DNA from: Bacillus sp. 491mf
GTDB taxonomy: Bacteria; Bacillota; Bacilli; Bacillales; Bacillaceae_G
Reading direction: 5' to 3'
Length of the DNA stretch: 64,000 nucleotides
Assembly: GCF_900112415.1 (NCBI RefSeq)
Contig: NZ_FOLV01000016.1
Location: forward strand, 22,876 to 86,875
Shown here: positions 18,221-27,323 of the stretch, in pieces
Position numbering within the stretch: the stretch's first letter is position 1
Layout of the letters: each line of letters opens with the position of its first letter
Position numbers and translations under genes: made by a program
The notes under the pieces: model-generated
The model's input: the letters and a program-made list of their open reading frames with translations, nothing else
The model's database searches: none
What the model was told of the DNA's origin: nothing

Positions 18221-19099
18221 ATGGATAAGCTGGAACAAGTCATAGAAAAATTCAAACTACACGTATTAATAATTGAAGATGTTCCTCAATCTTTTAGTTC
18301 AACAGTTTATAAAATCAAGTTAATCAATCAACGTACAGTTTATGTTAAGATTCCTTCTTCTAAAGTAAAACTTGAACGTGAATATACCATACTTGATCGA
18401 TTACCCCATGAGTTATCCGTACCACAAGTATTAGATTATTGGGGAGGAAATGAGGAATGTAGCGGTGCATTGTTATTATCCGCAATCAACGGTGTACCGG
18501 CTACAGAGAAGGTAGATGCCAAATTAGCTTATGATATCGGAGTGCAACACGCTACGTTGCATGCAATTATTCCGAATGAGCAAGACTTCAAAAGTTCCAT
18601 TCCCAATGTGTATAATCAATGGTCTGCGTTTATTCAGCAATTTTTTTATTCCTTTACAAAATATGCAAAAGAAGTAATCGACCCACATTTATACGAACAA
18701 AGCTTGCAATATTTTGAACATCATTTGAAATTACTTCCGTCTCCAGACGGACCTAGTTTTATACATATGGATTTTCGCCCTGGTAATATTTTAGTTTATG
18801 AAAATCAAGTAGCGGGTATCATTGACTTTGAAGGTACCCGCATCGGAGCAACCGAAATAGATTTCACAAAAATCAATCGTGATATCTTTATAAAATATCC
18901 CGGCACAATGGAAGCTTATCAACAAGGCTACGAGTCCGTTCGCCCTCTTATTAATTTACAGGAAGTTTTACCATTTTATCGCTTTATGGATGCATTTAAC
19001 TCAATTGGTTGGTGTAAAAAAAGAGGCATTGAAAAACATCAAACCTTTTTACAGGAGAATTTAGCAATTCTAAACACGTTTTTTTCAAACGTGCGATAA
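18221..19099 (+). CDS. Aminoglycoside/choline-kinase-like phosphotransferase
   Basis: Protein-kinase-fold phosphotransferase of 292 residues. The catalytic loop is FIHMDFRPGNIL (the HxDxxxxN pattern) and the metal-binding Asp is in AGIIDFEGTRIGATEIDF. The nucleotide-binding lysine appears to be in VYVKIPSS near residue 45. Families of this type act on aminoglycosides, homoserine, methylthioribose or choline, and the sequence does not distinguish between them. AGGTGG lies before ATG 18221; a TTG six bases earlier is possible. It sits 64 bases after the activator in the same direction and ends at a strong terminator. Confidence 0.82.
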   Translation: MDKLEQVIEKFKLHVLIIEDVPQSFSSTVYKIKLINQRTVYVKIPSSKVKLEREYTILDRLPHELSVPQVLDYWGGNEECSGALLLSAINGVPATEKVDAKLAYDIGVQHATLHAIIPNEQDFKSSIPNVYNQWSAFIQQFFYSFTKYAKEVIDPHLYEQSLQYFEHHLKLLPSPDGPSFIHMDFRPGNILVYENQVAGIIDFEGTRIGATEIDFTKINRDIFIKYPGTMEAYQQGYESVRPLINLQEVLPFYRFMDAFNSIGWCKKRGIEKHQTFLQENLAILNTFFSNVR

Positions 19100-19103
19100 A
19101 TTT

Positions 19104-19145
19104 GCCCCCAATTCAAAGCTAATGTGTTTTGAAACGGGGGCTTGT
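19104..19145. terminator. Bidirectional terminator between convergent genes
   Basis: GCCCCC and GGGGGC enclose a second pairing of TTCAAA with TTTGAA. It serves the phosphotransferase gene and truA. Confidence 0.8.
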
Positions 19146-19150
19146 TTAAA

Positions 19151-19888
19151 TTAAAAATCAACTTTCTCCAAATACAATCCACTTGCCTCCGCAAGACAAT
19201 TGATTTGATTTCGTTGTTTTCCCTCTAAAATTTGTGGTATTGCTTCAGCGTCTAACTGGCCTAATCCGACTTCTATTAACGCTCCAACAATTTTTCTCAC
19301 CATATTGTGAAGAAATCCGTTTCCGCTTACTCTAACTTGAACGAAGCCATCCTGTTCCATTACATCTAATGAATAGATTTCACGAACCATTGATTTTTTC
19401 TTCGACTTCGCATTAGAGAAAGCTGTAAAATCATGCGAACCGATAAAATATTGAGCTGCTTTTCTCATGCTTTCAATATTCAACTTTTTTCCAACATGCA
19501 TGCTATACTTTCGCATAAACGGATTCGTATGTTCTTCATTCCAAATCTTATATAAATACGTTTTCGCTTTCGAATTGTAGCGAGCATGGAAACGCTCCGA
19601 AACTAATTCCACATCAGTAATACTAATATCATTTGGTAAGTATTGATTTAAACTTTTTTTCACTTTATGCTCCGTCAAATTCTCATCAATCTTAAAGTTA
19701 GCTACTTGATTCAAAGCATGCACACCCGCATCTGTTCTGCTGCAGCCGATAATTTCAATTTCTTTTCCGAACATTTCAGATAATACATTTTCTATTTTTC
19801 CTTGAATGGTATTCTCGCTATTACCAAGACGCTGCCAGCCTTTATAGCGGCCGCCGTCATATTGAATTGTTAGTTTGTAGTTGTTCAT
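19151..19888 (-). CDS. truA: tRNA pseudouridine(38-40) synthase, TruA
   Basis: Isomerises uridine at positions 38-40 of the tRNA anticodon arm. 245 residues, normal for TruA. The catalytic aspartate is in GCSRTDAGVHA, and YDGGRYKGWQRL, RFHARYNSKAKTYLY and GNGFLHNMVRKIVG are family motifs. It lies outside the ribosomal-protein cluster where the main Bacillus truA sits, so it is probably a second copy, as often found in this group. ATG 19888 has only a weak ribosome site. Three tandem hairpins lie upstream, the last ending in a U-run 86 bases before the start. Confidence 0.93.
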   Translation of the reverse strand: MNNYKLTIQYDGGRYKGWQRLGNSENTIQGKIENVLSEMFGKEIEIIGCSRTDAGVHALNQVANFKIDENLTEHKVKKSLNQYLPNDISITDVELVSERFHARYNSKAKTYLYKIWNEEHTNPFMRKYSMHVGKKLNIESMRKAAQYFIGSHDFTAFSNAKSKKKSMVREIYSLDVMEQDGFVQVRVSGNGFLHNMVRKIVGALIEVGLGQLDAEAIPQILEGKQRNQINCLAEASGLYLEKVDF

Positions 19889-19973
19889 TATTTTCTGCTA
19901 CTAAAGTTATTCTGTTTTAGTAACAGACTCACCGCCTTTCTTTTACCTGTACCTAAATATACACCTTCATATG

Positions 19974-20074
19974 AAAAAATACCACGCTACAGGGTACCGT
20001 GGTAGATTATGAATACAAAATCGGTCTCTTGTATTCGGTATTATAGGAGTAATCACAGGGTCTTGTTGTAGACC
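19974..20074 (-). promoter_or_regulatory. Three tandem hairpins, the last a terminator, between the DinB gene and truA
   Basis: In minus RNA order: GGTCT/AGACC (20074-20059), GAATACAA/TTGTATTC (20036-20011), and TACCACG/CGTGGTA (20004-19980) followed by TTTTTT. The last is a good intrinsic terminator. It may simply end the DinB transcript, or the set may be an attenuating leader of truA. I see no conserved T-box sequence in the sense strand. Confidence 0.55.
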
Positions 20075-20144
20075 GCAAAGTAATTATTCATATCTAAAAA
20101 TATAGAAGTCAATTCACAGGAAAGGGTTCAACCAATAACCTTGT

Positions 20145-20642
20145 TTAGACCGGATATCCACCTGTTGGCGGTGGCCAAGCACTAAATAATCTGCGAATCA
20201 GTACAATTTCTCCTAAATGGTAGGAGTTGTGAGATGCAATATTGCGTAGCACACCGCCTCGGGTTTCACCAGGCCAGCTCTCCAATGGTTCGTCCAATTG
20301 AGCAGTTTGGGCAATCATGCATGCCTGCTCAATCCCCTGAAGAAAATACTGAATCGTCTGTTTCCACTCTTCCTCACTGCCAGGACATTCTCCTTCAGGC
20401 CAGCTCTCTCTTACATGAGCAGGCAGTGCAGGTTTTTCCCCCTGAGCAGCTAATAAGAGAAAGTCTTGCCAGTAGGTCATGTGTTTCACTAATTGATAAA
20501 TAGAATAAGGTAGTTCCTCTCTGCGTTTTCCCGCAAGAGCCACGTCTATATCCGACAAAGCATTCTTGATGGGAAGATGTCCTCGTTCTCCCCTTAACGA
20601 TTTTACTAATGCCTCGCTAAACGCTTTATTTGATTGCTCCAT
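20145..20642 (-). CDS. DinB-family protein
   Basis: 165-residue four-helix-bundle protein of the DinB/YfiT superfamily, whose members bind a metal through three histidines and in some cases act as thiol-dependent transferases. Candidate ligands are in LVKHMTYWQ and SHNSYHLGEI. The C-terminal end WPPPTGGYP is common in Bacillus members. The substrate is unknown. ATG 20642 has GGATGTGAG upstream. It is transcribed alone, and the hairpins at 19974-20074 lie downstream. Confidence 0.82.
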   Translation of the reverse strand: MEQSNKAFSEALVKSLRGERGHLPIKNALSDIDVALAGKRREELPYSIYQLVKHMTYWQDFLLLAAQGEKPALPAHVRESWPEGECPGSEEEWKQTIQYFLQGIEQACMIAQTAQLDEPLESWPGETRGGVLRNIASHNSYHLGEIVLIRRLFSAWPPPTGGYPV

Positions 20643-20835
20643 AATAATCGACTCACATCCTGTTTTATTTTCTAATTTGCTAATTTTATTGTTCTGTTTC
20701 TTTTATGAACATTACAAGAAACAAAATATCAAGAATCATCGACTTTTTAACGTACAGGAAATCGGTGATTTTTATTTAAATGGTACCTTAACATACAATT
20801 TTCTTGTTTTGTTCGTATCAGAACTATATTTCAAA

Positions 20836-21681
20836 TTATTCTACTGTTTGGAATGGCTTTGTTTGAGTTACTTTCATCATTTTCATACGAGCAAATCGCT
20901 CATCTAAATTATTTTCAAGTACCCATTCATGATGTGTTTCCGCAACCATCGGTTTATCATCAACAGAAATACCTTCCCATTCAAAATCTACGGAAACATT
21001 TATCGTGTTATCCGCATTTTCTGTAACTGAGAAATTTTTCGGATAATGTCCGCTTTGTTTCACTTGATTTGAAATGGTTGCCAACCATTCGTTAAATCCT
21101 TTTAATGTATCGATTTTAGAACCTGTACTTAAATTCAATTCAAATTGTTCCGCTAGTAGTTCTTTGAATTTATCACCGTCCACAGATACCGTTTCCATTA
21201 AATATAACCAGTAATGCATAAATGATTTTGCTCTATTGTCTGCATAGGCCGATGTAAATTGCGGATTTTCTACATTACCGATTGGTTTTAAATGAACCTT
21301 TGTAAAAAGAGGCAAGTCATTCTCTCTAAGTGTCAAAATTGTTGAATAATGAATTTTGTAGCTGTATCTACTATTATCTGGGCGTATATTTTGATAAAGA
21401 ATATCTGCTTCTAATGAAAGTTCCTCATCGTTCAACTGTTTGATTGATGTGTTTTCAACATGATGTGCATTTTGCCATCCTTCAAACATTTTTAATTTAT
21501 CTTCTATACCCATTTTCCCTTTCGTTGTTCCAATTTGCGATGAAATGTCGATTTCTTCCGCTAAAATATCTAACTGATTGTCAATACGTGCTTTGTTAAA
21601 TGGAGCTTCATATACTTGATACCAACGATGATATTGTGTTAATACTAAATGATTATTTTGAATGTCTTTAAATTTGTTCAT
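20836..21681 (-). CDS. Hypothetical protein with two NTF2/SnoaL-like halves
   Basis: 281 residues, soluble, with no signal peptide. Residues 1-125 and 130-281 each show the pattern of a small helix bundle followed by strands, as in the SnoaL/NTF2 fold (for example MHYWLYLMETVSVDGDKFKELL in the second half), suggesting an internal duplication. I do not recognise a characterised relative. AAAGGAG precedes ATG 21681. It follows the aldo/keto reductase by 142 bases on the same strand and could be co-transcribed with it. Confidence 0.65.
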   Translation of the reverse strand: MNKFKDIQNNHLVLTQYHRWYQVYEAPFNKARIDNQLDILAEEIDISSQIGTTKGKMGIEDKLKMFEGWQNAHHVENTSIKQLNDEELSLEADILYQNIRPDNSRYSYKIHYSTILTLRENDLPLFTKVHLKPIGNVENPQFTSAYADNRAKSFMHYWLYLMETVSVDGDKFKELLAEQFELNLSTGSKIDTLKGFNEWLATISNQVKQSGHYPKNFSVTENADNTINVSVDFEWEGISVDDKPMVAETHHEWVLENNLDERFARMKMMKVTQTKPFQTVE

Positions 21682-21823
21682 GTTTTTTTGCTCCTTTATG
21701 ATCTAACATTTCAAATTGGGTACACAAAATCATTTTATTATTTATATTTATATATAGATAAAACATATTTATTAATTCGAAGTCATACGTTTCTCTATTT
21801 GATTTTTCATATGATTATCAATC

Positions 21824-22792
21824 TTAATATCGATTACCAATCGTACCGCCAATTGGCGCAATCGTGTTTAAATATGCTAGTTCTTCTTCTGTTAAAGTTA
21901 CTTCAAGAGCTGCTACATTTTGTTCTAAATACTTCACTCGCTTTGTACCCGGAATTGGCACGATTCCTTCGCCTTGGGCAACAACCCAAGCAAGTGCTAA
22001 TTGTGCAGGCGTGCATTCTTTCTTTAGCGCAAGCTGCTTAATTCCTTCGACAATTTTCATATTCGAAGCAAACGCTTCTTCTGAAAAACGTGGATTATAA
22101 TATCTCCAATCATCAGGTGTTAATTGATCACGACTTGTTAAATTTCCTGTTAAAAATCCGCGGCCAAGTGGACTATACGGAACGAATCCAACGCCTAATT
22201 CACGGCAAACTGGTAAAATATCTTTCTCTGGATCGCGTGACCAAAGAGAATATTCTGTTTGAACAGCTGAAATTGGATGAATTGCATGAGCTGTTTTTAA
22301 TTGCTCACCTGTTACTTCAGACAGTCCAATATAACGTACTTTTCCTTCTTGCACTAACTTTGCCATTGCCCCTACAGTTTCTTCAATTGGTGTATTTGGA
22401 TCAACTCGATGTAAATAATATAAGTCAATGTAGTCTGTTCCTAATCTTCTTAAACTTGCTTCACATGCTTCCTTCACATATTGAGGAGAACCGTTATATC
22501 CTAGTGATTTTGTTTCATTTCGCAACGCTCCGAACTTCGTTGCAATTTTCACATCATACCGAACCTTTTGTAACGCTTTCCCTACTAGTTTTTCATTTGT
22601 TCCCATTCCCTCTTCATCATATCCATAAATATCCGCTGTATCGAACATTGTAATTCCAAGTTCAAAAGCACGATGAATTGTTTTTGTCGCCTCTATCTCA
22701 TCTGTTTGACCATAAAATTCAGACATCCCCATACAACCTAATCCGATTTCCGCTACTTCTAAACCTTGTGAACCTAGTTTCTTCTTTTTCAT
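21824..22792 (-). CDS. Aldo/keto reductase
   Basis: NADPH-dependent carbonyl reductase with a TIM-barrel fold, 322 residues. Family motifs are present: GLGCMGMSEFYG, FDTADIYG with the catalytic Asp and Tyr, YYLHRVDPNTP, and the C-terminal cofactor segment IVPIPGTKRVKYLEQN. It belongs to the AKR group of plant and bacterial pyridoxal/auxin-type reductases and Bacillus YhdN-like proteins. The physiological substrate is unknown. AAGGGGAAC precedes ATG 22792; the longer frame to 22837 has no site. It is divergent from a TetR regulator that probably controls it. Confidence 0.9.
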   Translation of the reverse strand: MKKKKLGSQGLEVAEIGLGCMGMSEFYGQTDEIEATKTIHRAFELGITMFDTADIYGYDEEGMGTNEKLVGKALQKVRYDVKIATKFGALRNETKSLGYNGSPQYVKEACEASLRRLGTDYIDLYYLHRVDPNTPIEETVGAMAKLVQEGKVRYIGLSEVTGEQLKTAHAIHPISAVQTEYSLWSRDPEKDILPVCRELGVGFVPYSPLGRGFLTGNLTSRDQLTPDDWRYYNPRFSEEAFASNMKIVEGIKQLALKKECTPAQLALAWVVAQGEGIVPIPGTKRVKYLEQNVAALEVTLTEEELAYLNTIAPIGGTIGNRY

Positions 22793-22835
22793 AAGTTCCC
22801 CTTCTTTCGAAAAGATAATGTAAAAAGAGAATAAC

Positions 22836-22868
22836 ACACAAAAAATAACAAGTAAACTGTTTTTGTGT
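22836..22868. promoter_or_regulatory. Inverted repeat between the reductase and tetR, possible operator
   Basis: ACACAAAAA at 22836-22844 and TTTTTGTGT at 22860-22868 are exact complements separated by 15 bases, in the gap between the divergent reductase and regulator. It is positioned for a TetR operator over the reductase promoter, but could also be a leader hairpin of the reductase mRNA. Confidence 0.45.
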
Positions 22869-22889
22869 TTTTAGTTCAATTAGTTTAAT

Positions 22890-22918
22890 TTGTATAAATC
22901 CATAAACTAGCCTATAAT
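22890..22918 (+). promoter_or_regulatory. Sigma-A promoter of the tetR gene
   Basis: TTGTAT at 22890-22895 and TATAAT at 22913-22918 are spaced by 17 bases, 24 bases before the ATG. Confidence 0.65.
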
Positions 22919-22942
22919 AAAATGAATGCAAGGAGGGTTGTT

Positions 22943-23608
22943 ATGTTAAATAACAATATCGATAATCAAGCAGAAATGAGAAAAAAGCTCATTTTTAAAT
23001 TATTACCGATTGTAAAAAAACAAGGTATAAGCCCATTACGAACAGATGATATTGCTCGTTATATGGATATTAGCAAAGCAACTATGTACAAGTATTTCTC
23101 ATCAAAAGATGAGATTATCCAATACATCGTCAAGATTTATGCCGAATATATTACTAGTATCGATCAAACCATTTTTGAAGAAACAGTCCCGTTCGGAGAG
23201 CGTTTTCAAAAAACATTTGAGCAGTCATTACTCATTGCTTTTTATATATCTGATACTTTTATATTAGATTTAAAGCATAGTGCTCCTGTACTATACGAGC
23301 AAATCGTACAAGCTCAAAACGAACGAAATAATAAATTAAAAAAATTCTATGAAAAACATATAAAAACAGAAGTGTTCAACACGATAAACCCTGCACTCAT
23401 CCTTATCCAAGACGATATACTACTGCGGAAGCTCTTTGAACCTACAATCTTAATTCAAAACAATATGACTTTATATCAAGCACTTTTTGATTATTACATT
23501 CTTAAAAAGCAACAAGTCATTCATCATAAATATAAGGACGAGATAGATGATTCGAAAATGGAATCCACAATACAGTATATTGTTCAAAAAGTATCGAATT
23601 ATATATAG
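22943..23608 (+). CDS. TetR-family transcriptional regulator
   Basis: 221 residues. The N-terminal helix-turn-helix is DIARYMDISKATMYKYFSSK at about residues 32-55, followed by a helical ligand-binding domain of unknown specificity. AAGGAGGG five bases before ATG 22943 sets the start; the frame upstream to 22922 has no site. It is divergent from the aldo/keto reductase, with a candidate operator between them, and is likely a local repressor responding to a reactive or xenobiotic compound (inference). Confidence 0.87.
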   Translation: MLNNNIDNQAEMRKKLIFKLLPIVKKQGISPLRTDDIARYMDISKATMYKYFSSKDEIIQYIVKIYAEYITSIDQTIFEETVPFGERFQKTFEQSLLIAFYISDTFILDLKHSAPVLYEQIVQAQNERNNKLKKFYEKHIKTEVFNTINPALILIQDDILLRKLFEPTILIQNNMTLYQALFDYYILKKQQVIHHKYKDEIDDSKMESTIQYIVQKVSNYI

Positions 23609-23714
23609 ACAGGTTACCAACTAACACTTGTTTCACATTTATTTCTTTCAACATTTAAAGACCTTATAGGGGGCACGATATTTCCATCAAGCTAATCCCC
23701 CTAAAATGAACAAT

Positions 23715-23758
23715 ACGCTATCCTTTCCATAGAATCATAAGAAAGGATAGTGTTTTTG
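23715..23758 (+). terminator. Terminator of the tetR gene
   Basis: ACGCTATCCTTTC and GAAAGGATAGTGT form a 13-base-pair stem around a 13-base loop and are followed by TTTTT. A weaker GGGGG/CCCCC pairing lies just before it at about 23669-23702. Confidence 0.8.
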
Positions 23759-23864
23759 TATGTCAATTTCTATATCTGATGAATTACAATTATTTGCTCA
23801 AAAGACTTAAAGCTTTTCATCTCTAAATACTTACAAAACTTAGGAGAGATATAGACCGTTAAAG

Positions 23865-25793
23865 TTAATCTCCAAAACTTAACCACAATTCCATCGCCGA
23901 ATCTAGTTCATGATTTAATTCAAGTTTCCTACCATATAGCTGATTGAGTTCCTCATACTCGATAGGATCAGCAGCCATAGCTATATCTAGCTGTCTTATT
24001 TCCTCTTCAAGCCTTTCAATCTTCACTAGTGCCTTAGTCTTTACTGCTTCCCCCTTTATATCGTCCGCATCATTTCTTTGTTTCTTCACCTTCACGCTCT
24101 TTTTAACCGGTTCCTTCACATTCTTCAGGCTTAACTCCTCTTTTACGCTTTTATAATAATCGTAATTTCCAAGATAGCTTTTACAGGAGTGATCCTCAAT
24201 ATCAATTACTCTTTCACCGATTTTATTAATAAAATATCTGTCGTGAGAGATAAAAAATATAGTTCCCTTAAAATCCTCTAAAGCTTCCTCAAGAGTCTCT
24301 ATCGAATCAATATCCAGATGATTGGTCGGCTCATCCAGTATTAATAAATTTACATCTTGATATAACAACATACCAAGTTTGAGTCTAATTCTTTCCCCAC
24401 CTGATAAATGCTTTACTTTTTTGAAGACGCTATTTTTATAAAACATAAACTTTGATAAATATTCCCGTGCTTTTCCCTCCAGTATCGAGATATCCTCTCT
24501 AAAGCATTCCAGTACCGTAAGTTCTTCACTTTTAAAAGTAATTTTCTGCGGTAAATATGCCGCCATTACATTAGCACCTAATTCCACTACACCTTGATCC
24601 GGCTGCTCTTCCCCTAAAAGCATCTTTAAAAACGTGGTTTTCCCGCTGCCATTAGAGCCGATTAGCCCCACTCTTTCCCCGTAATGAACCATTACATCAG
24701 CATCCTTAAAAATTACTTTATCTCCATAGCTTTTAGAAAGTCCTACTGCTTTAATGGTTTCATTTCCGGATCTTTGCGCAGCCTTTACATGTAGCTTCAT
24801 ATTTTGTCTCTCAAACACCGGCTTTTCAATCCGCTCCATTTTATCGAGCTTTTTTTGTATACTAGCAGCTCTTCTAAAGAACTTGTTATTATCGGCTCTC
24901 ATAGCCCAATCTCTCAAATCCGTTACGGTCTTTTCCATGGAATTAATCTTTTTTTGCTGCTCTCTAAAATGCTCATACTGAATGCGTAAATTCTCTTCCT
25001 TTTGATTCACATAAGATGAATAGTTCCCCTTGTAGGTGATAGACTCCATATCCTCTATTTCTACAATTTTTGTGACTACATTGTCTAAAAAATATCGATC
25101 ATGGGATACGATAATGACAACTCCCTTATAGCTCTTCAAATAGCCCTCGAGCCATTCAACGGAATCCATATCTAAATGATTGGTCGGCTCATCAAGCAAC
25201 AATATGTCTGGATCATGAATCAGTAGTTTCCCAAGTACAACGGTCGTTTTTTCACCGCCGCTCAATAAATCAAAATCCTTGTTTAAAAAGCTCTCATCAA
25301 ATTTCAGCCCTGTGCAAACCTTGCCTAATTTTTCTTCTATATCATATCCGCCCTTCGCTTCATATAATTGAACTAAATCACTATACTTTTGCAGGGCTTT
25401 TTCTAACGCGGCATCTTCTAACGTCTTCATTTGCCCTTCTAATACACGCATTTCTTTCTCTATACAATGAACTTCCTCAAAAGCCATGTTTAAAACATCA
25501 ATCACCTTTAAACCTTGTGGATACGAAGGCGTTTGCTCGAGATATGCACAAGTTGCCCCTCTCGGAAAGTGAATAAGACCTTCATCATATCCAGAGCTTG
25601 AGGTTTGTGGATAACCTGGATAATAATGCATAGGCTCTATCCCCGCAATTAACTTTAGGATCGTGCTCTTTCCGCTGCCATTTGCGCCAACAACCCCAAC
25701 CTTCTCTCCTGCATAAACCTCAAAACTTATATTTTTAAGAACAAGTGTAGCATCCATATATTTCTTAATACCATTTAACGTTAATTCAAACAT
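23865..25793 (-). CDS. ABC-F family ATPase (ribosome protection type)
   Basis: 642 residues with two ABC ATPase domains and no membrane part. The Walker A motifs are GANGSGKST (about 38) and GSNGSGKTT (about 375). Both signatures (LSGGEKTT, LSGGERIR) and both LLDEPTNHLD Walker B motifs are intact. The linker between the domains (about 255-330) is the basic helical hairpin that enters the ribosomal E site, and a coiled-coil C-terminal extension follows. Family members either tune translation or protect ribosomes from antibiotics such as lincosamides and pleuromutilins. A leader terminator at 25874-25917 supports antibiotic-inducible expression. ATG 25793 is preferred over 25811 because of AAGGGAAT placement. 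Confidence 0.88.
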   Translation of the reverse strand: MFELTLNGIKKYMDATLVLKNISFEVYAGEKVGVVGANGSGKSTILKLIAGIEPMHYYPGYPQTSSSGYDEGLIHFPRGATCAYLEQTPSYPQGLKVIDVLNMAFEEVHCIEKEMRVLEGQMKTLEDAALEKALQKYSDLVQLYEAKGGYDIEEKLGKVCTGLKFDESFLNKDFDLLSGGEKTTVVLGKLLIHDPDILLLDEPTNHLDMDSVEWLEGYLKSYKGVVIIVSHDRYFLDNVVTKIVEIEDMESITYKGNYSSYVNQKEENLRIQYEHFREQQKKINSMEKTVTDLRDWAMRADNNKFFRRAASIQKKLDKMERIEKPVFERQNMKLHVKAAQRSGNETIKAVGLSKSYGDKVIFKDADVMVHYGERVGLIGSNGSGKTTFLKMLLGEEQPDQGVVELGANVMAAYLPQKITFKSEELTVLECFREDISILEGKAREYLSKFMFYKNSVFKKVKHLSGGERIRLKLGMLLYQDVNLLILDEPTNHLDIDSIETLEEALEDFKGTIFFISHDRYFINKIGERVIDIEDHSCKSYLGNYDYYKSVKEELSLKNVKEPVKKSVKVKKQRNDADDIKGEAVKTKALVKIERLEEEIRQLDIAMAADPIEYEELNQLYGRKLELNHELDSAMELWLSFGD

Positions 25794-25873
25794 GCAATTC
25801 CCTTCTTTCATCCATAATACAAGTTACGCATTTTATGGACAGGACAAAGAAGACCTTCATTACTATTTTATTG

Positions 25874-25917
25874 TTAAAAATAAAAAGACCATAAGAAGAT
25901 GATCTCTTCTTACAGTC
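25874..25917 (-). promoter_or_regulatory. Leader terminator (attenuator) upstream of the ABC-F gene
   Basis: In minus RNA TAAGAAGA and TCTTCTTA, flanked by GAC and GTC, form a stem followed by TTTTTATTTTT, 81 bases before the ABC-F start, with no other gene between it and its presumed promoter. This is the layout of attenuated ABC-F genes such as vmlR. A nine-codon open frame (25786-25815, MDERRELHV) overlaps the ABC-F start. The rest of the gap to 26255 is A/T-rich and shows no gene I can support. Confidence 0.65.
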
Positions 25918-26255
25918 TAAATAATCTGTGTAATATAATTTATGAAACTGTATACAAGCAGAAAATGTGTACGTCAAAAACACATTGTTATGCCTATACA
26001 CTTCGCCTACTAAACAGAGGCGAACAATTTCAAAACAACTTTTGAAATATGTTATAAATTATAATCTCGATTTTAGTAAAGTAAGTTACCTTCTACATTG
26101 CCTTGATTCCATAAAGAGCATAACCAAATAAACCTAGTAAAATTAGGAAAATTAATACTCATTATAAAATCCCTATTAATTTTAATTTAAAATCAATATT
26201 AGCAATTAGTTGGTGTCATAACTTACTTTCCCCCTTCGGAATTTTCTTTATTATC

Positions 26256-27140
26256 TCACTTTTCGATATTTTTGTAAATACAATTAATGGAATTTCCAGT
26301 TCGCGGATGCCAACCATGTTCCTGCAAGAACTTCTGCAATTCTTCTTCAGACGGTACATTTTTCTCCCACTCTTCGCACTCCTTTAGAAACTCCTCAGTC
26401 TCATGAACGACAGAAGGTTCCTTCTTCCGAAACCGTACTGCTGCTTCCTCTACTTCACTAAGCTTCGTATATCCTCTCTCATGCCAGTCCCGTAAAATGC
26501 CTTTCACATAAGCAAGCGTATGCTTGTTATTTTCATGGGCAATCTGGAGTGCTTTCCATACAAGTTCATCTGACAAATCATTCATCCACGTATTCAGTTC
26601 CTCCTTCGTATACGGTGACAAGCTGCCAAAGTTTTGTTCATAAAACGTGAATACATCGCTATCTGGAGTCATTCCTTCATCTGCTTCACAGCTTTCAGCA
26701 TCGGCTTGAGAATCCTTAACTGGTACGCCAAAATGCTCTAATAATAATGGAATATTCATCTCTTCCTCCAAACATTTTTCCAAAAACATGTGTACAAACT
26801 TTTTGCTTTTCACAGTCTTTAACTCACGCAACACACATTTTTCGATGTTCGTATTCGTAACCGGGTTATAGCGTAACCAATTTTTGATGTATAACTCCTT
26901 CGTTTCTGCATCATATACTATTTTTCCATAGTCGATGAACCGCTGCAGCAGCTTCTCAACAGTCTCTCGGTTATAACCTGTTTCCATCTCCGCTAAACGC
27001 TTCGGCAAGGAATAAATGCCGCATTGCGTCGTTTTAGAACATGTCAGCAAGTATATGTAAAAGTATCGTTCCTCTGGCGTTAACTCCAATACAAAATCAT
27101 CCTGCCAAAAATCCACCTGTACATTTCGGTATACCGCCAT
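26256..27140 (-). CDS. DnaD-domain protein
   Basis: 294 residues. The N-terminal half (about 1-110) reads as a winged-helix replication-initiation domain (FVLELTPEERYFYIYLLT, QCGIYSLPKRLAEMETGYNR). Residues 165-230 hold the DnaD/DnaB-like C-terminal domain with YVKGILRDWHERGYT, the family signature that binds DNA. Such proteins act in primosome loading or are prophage relatives, but no phage genes surround this one. GGGAGGAATT precedes ATG 27140; the frame to 27167 has no site. The C-terminal tail is acidic. Confidence 0.85.
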   Translation of the reverse strand: MAVYRNVQVDFWQDDFVLELTPEERYFYIYLLTCSKTTQCGIYSLPKRLAEMETGYNRETVEKLLQRFIDYGKIVYDAETKELYIKNWLRYNPVTNTNIEKCVLRELKTVKSKKFVHMFLEKCLEEEMNIPLLLEHFGVPVKDSQADAESCEADEGMTPDSDVFTFYEQNFGSLSPYTKEELNTWMNDLSDELVWKALQIAHENNKHTLAYVKGILRDWHERGYTKLSEVEEAAVRFRKKEPSVVHETEEFLKECEEWEKNVPSEEELQKFLQEHGWHPRTGNSINCIYKNIEK

Positions 27141-27233
27141 ATTAATTCCTCCCATCTTTGATGACACATATGAGATTTCCGTCTCCTTAATAGATATAAG
27201 GACAAAAGAGGAGATTTGGTAATTTGATTTTCA

Positions 27234-27296
27234 AAAAAATGACTACTACGGTTTTAGTTCTTTCGGGGGTGATTCTTGTAGTAGTAGTTTTTTATT
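27234..27296. terminator. Bidirectional terminator-like hairpin between divergent genes
   Basis: ACTACTAC at 27242-27249 pairs with GTAGTAGT at 27278-27285. The plus strand continues into TTTTTTATTTT and the minus strand into TTTTTTT. It lies between two divergently transcribed genes, where no transcript is expected to end, so it may be a leader attenuator of either gene or mark a short RNA. Confidence 0.55.
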
Positions 27297-27323
27297 TTGT
27301 TTTTTTAATGATTTATTACTTAT

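Noticed and set aside
19978-20010. T-box-like AGGGTACCGTGG on the plus strand
   Set aside because: The strand is wrong for both neighbouring genes, and the conserved T-box core (TGGNACCGCG) is not matched. The same bases form a simple terminator on the minus strand.
26095-26190. Hydrophobic stretch on the minus strand (LIFLILLGLFGYALYG) resembling a type I toxin or small membrane protein
   Set aside because: The frame has no usable start codon; a stop lies two codons upstream. The ATG with a possible ribosome site is in another frame that encodes an unremarkable 29-residue peptide.
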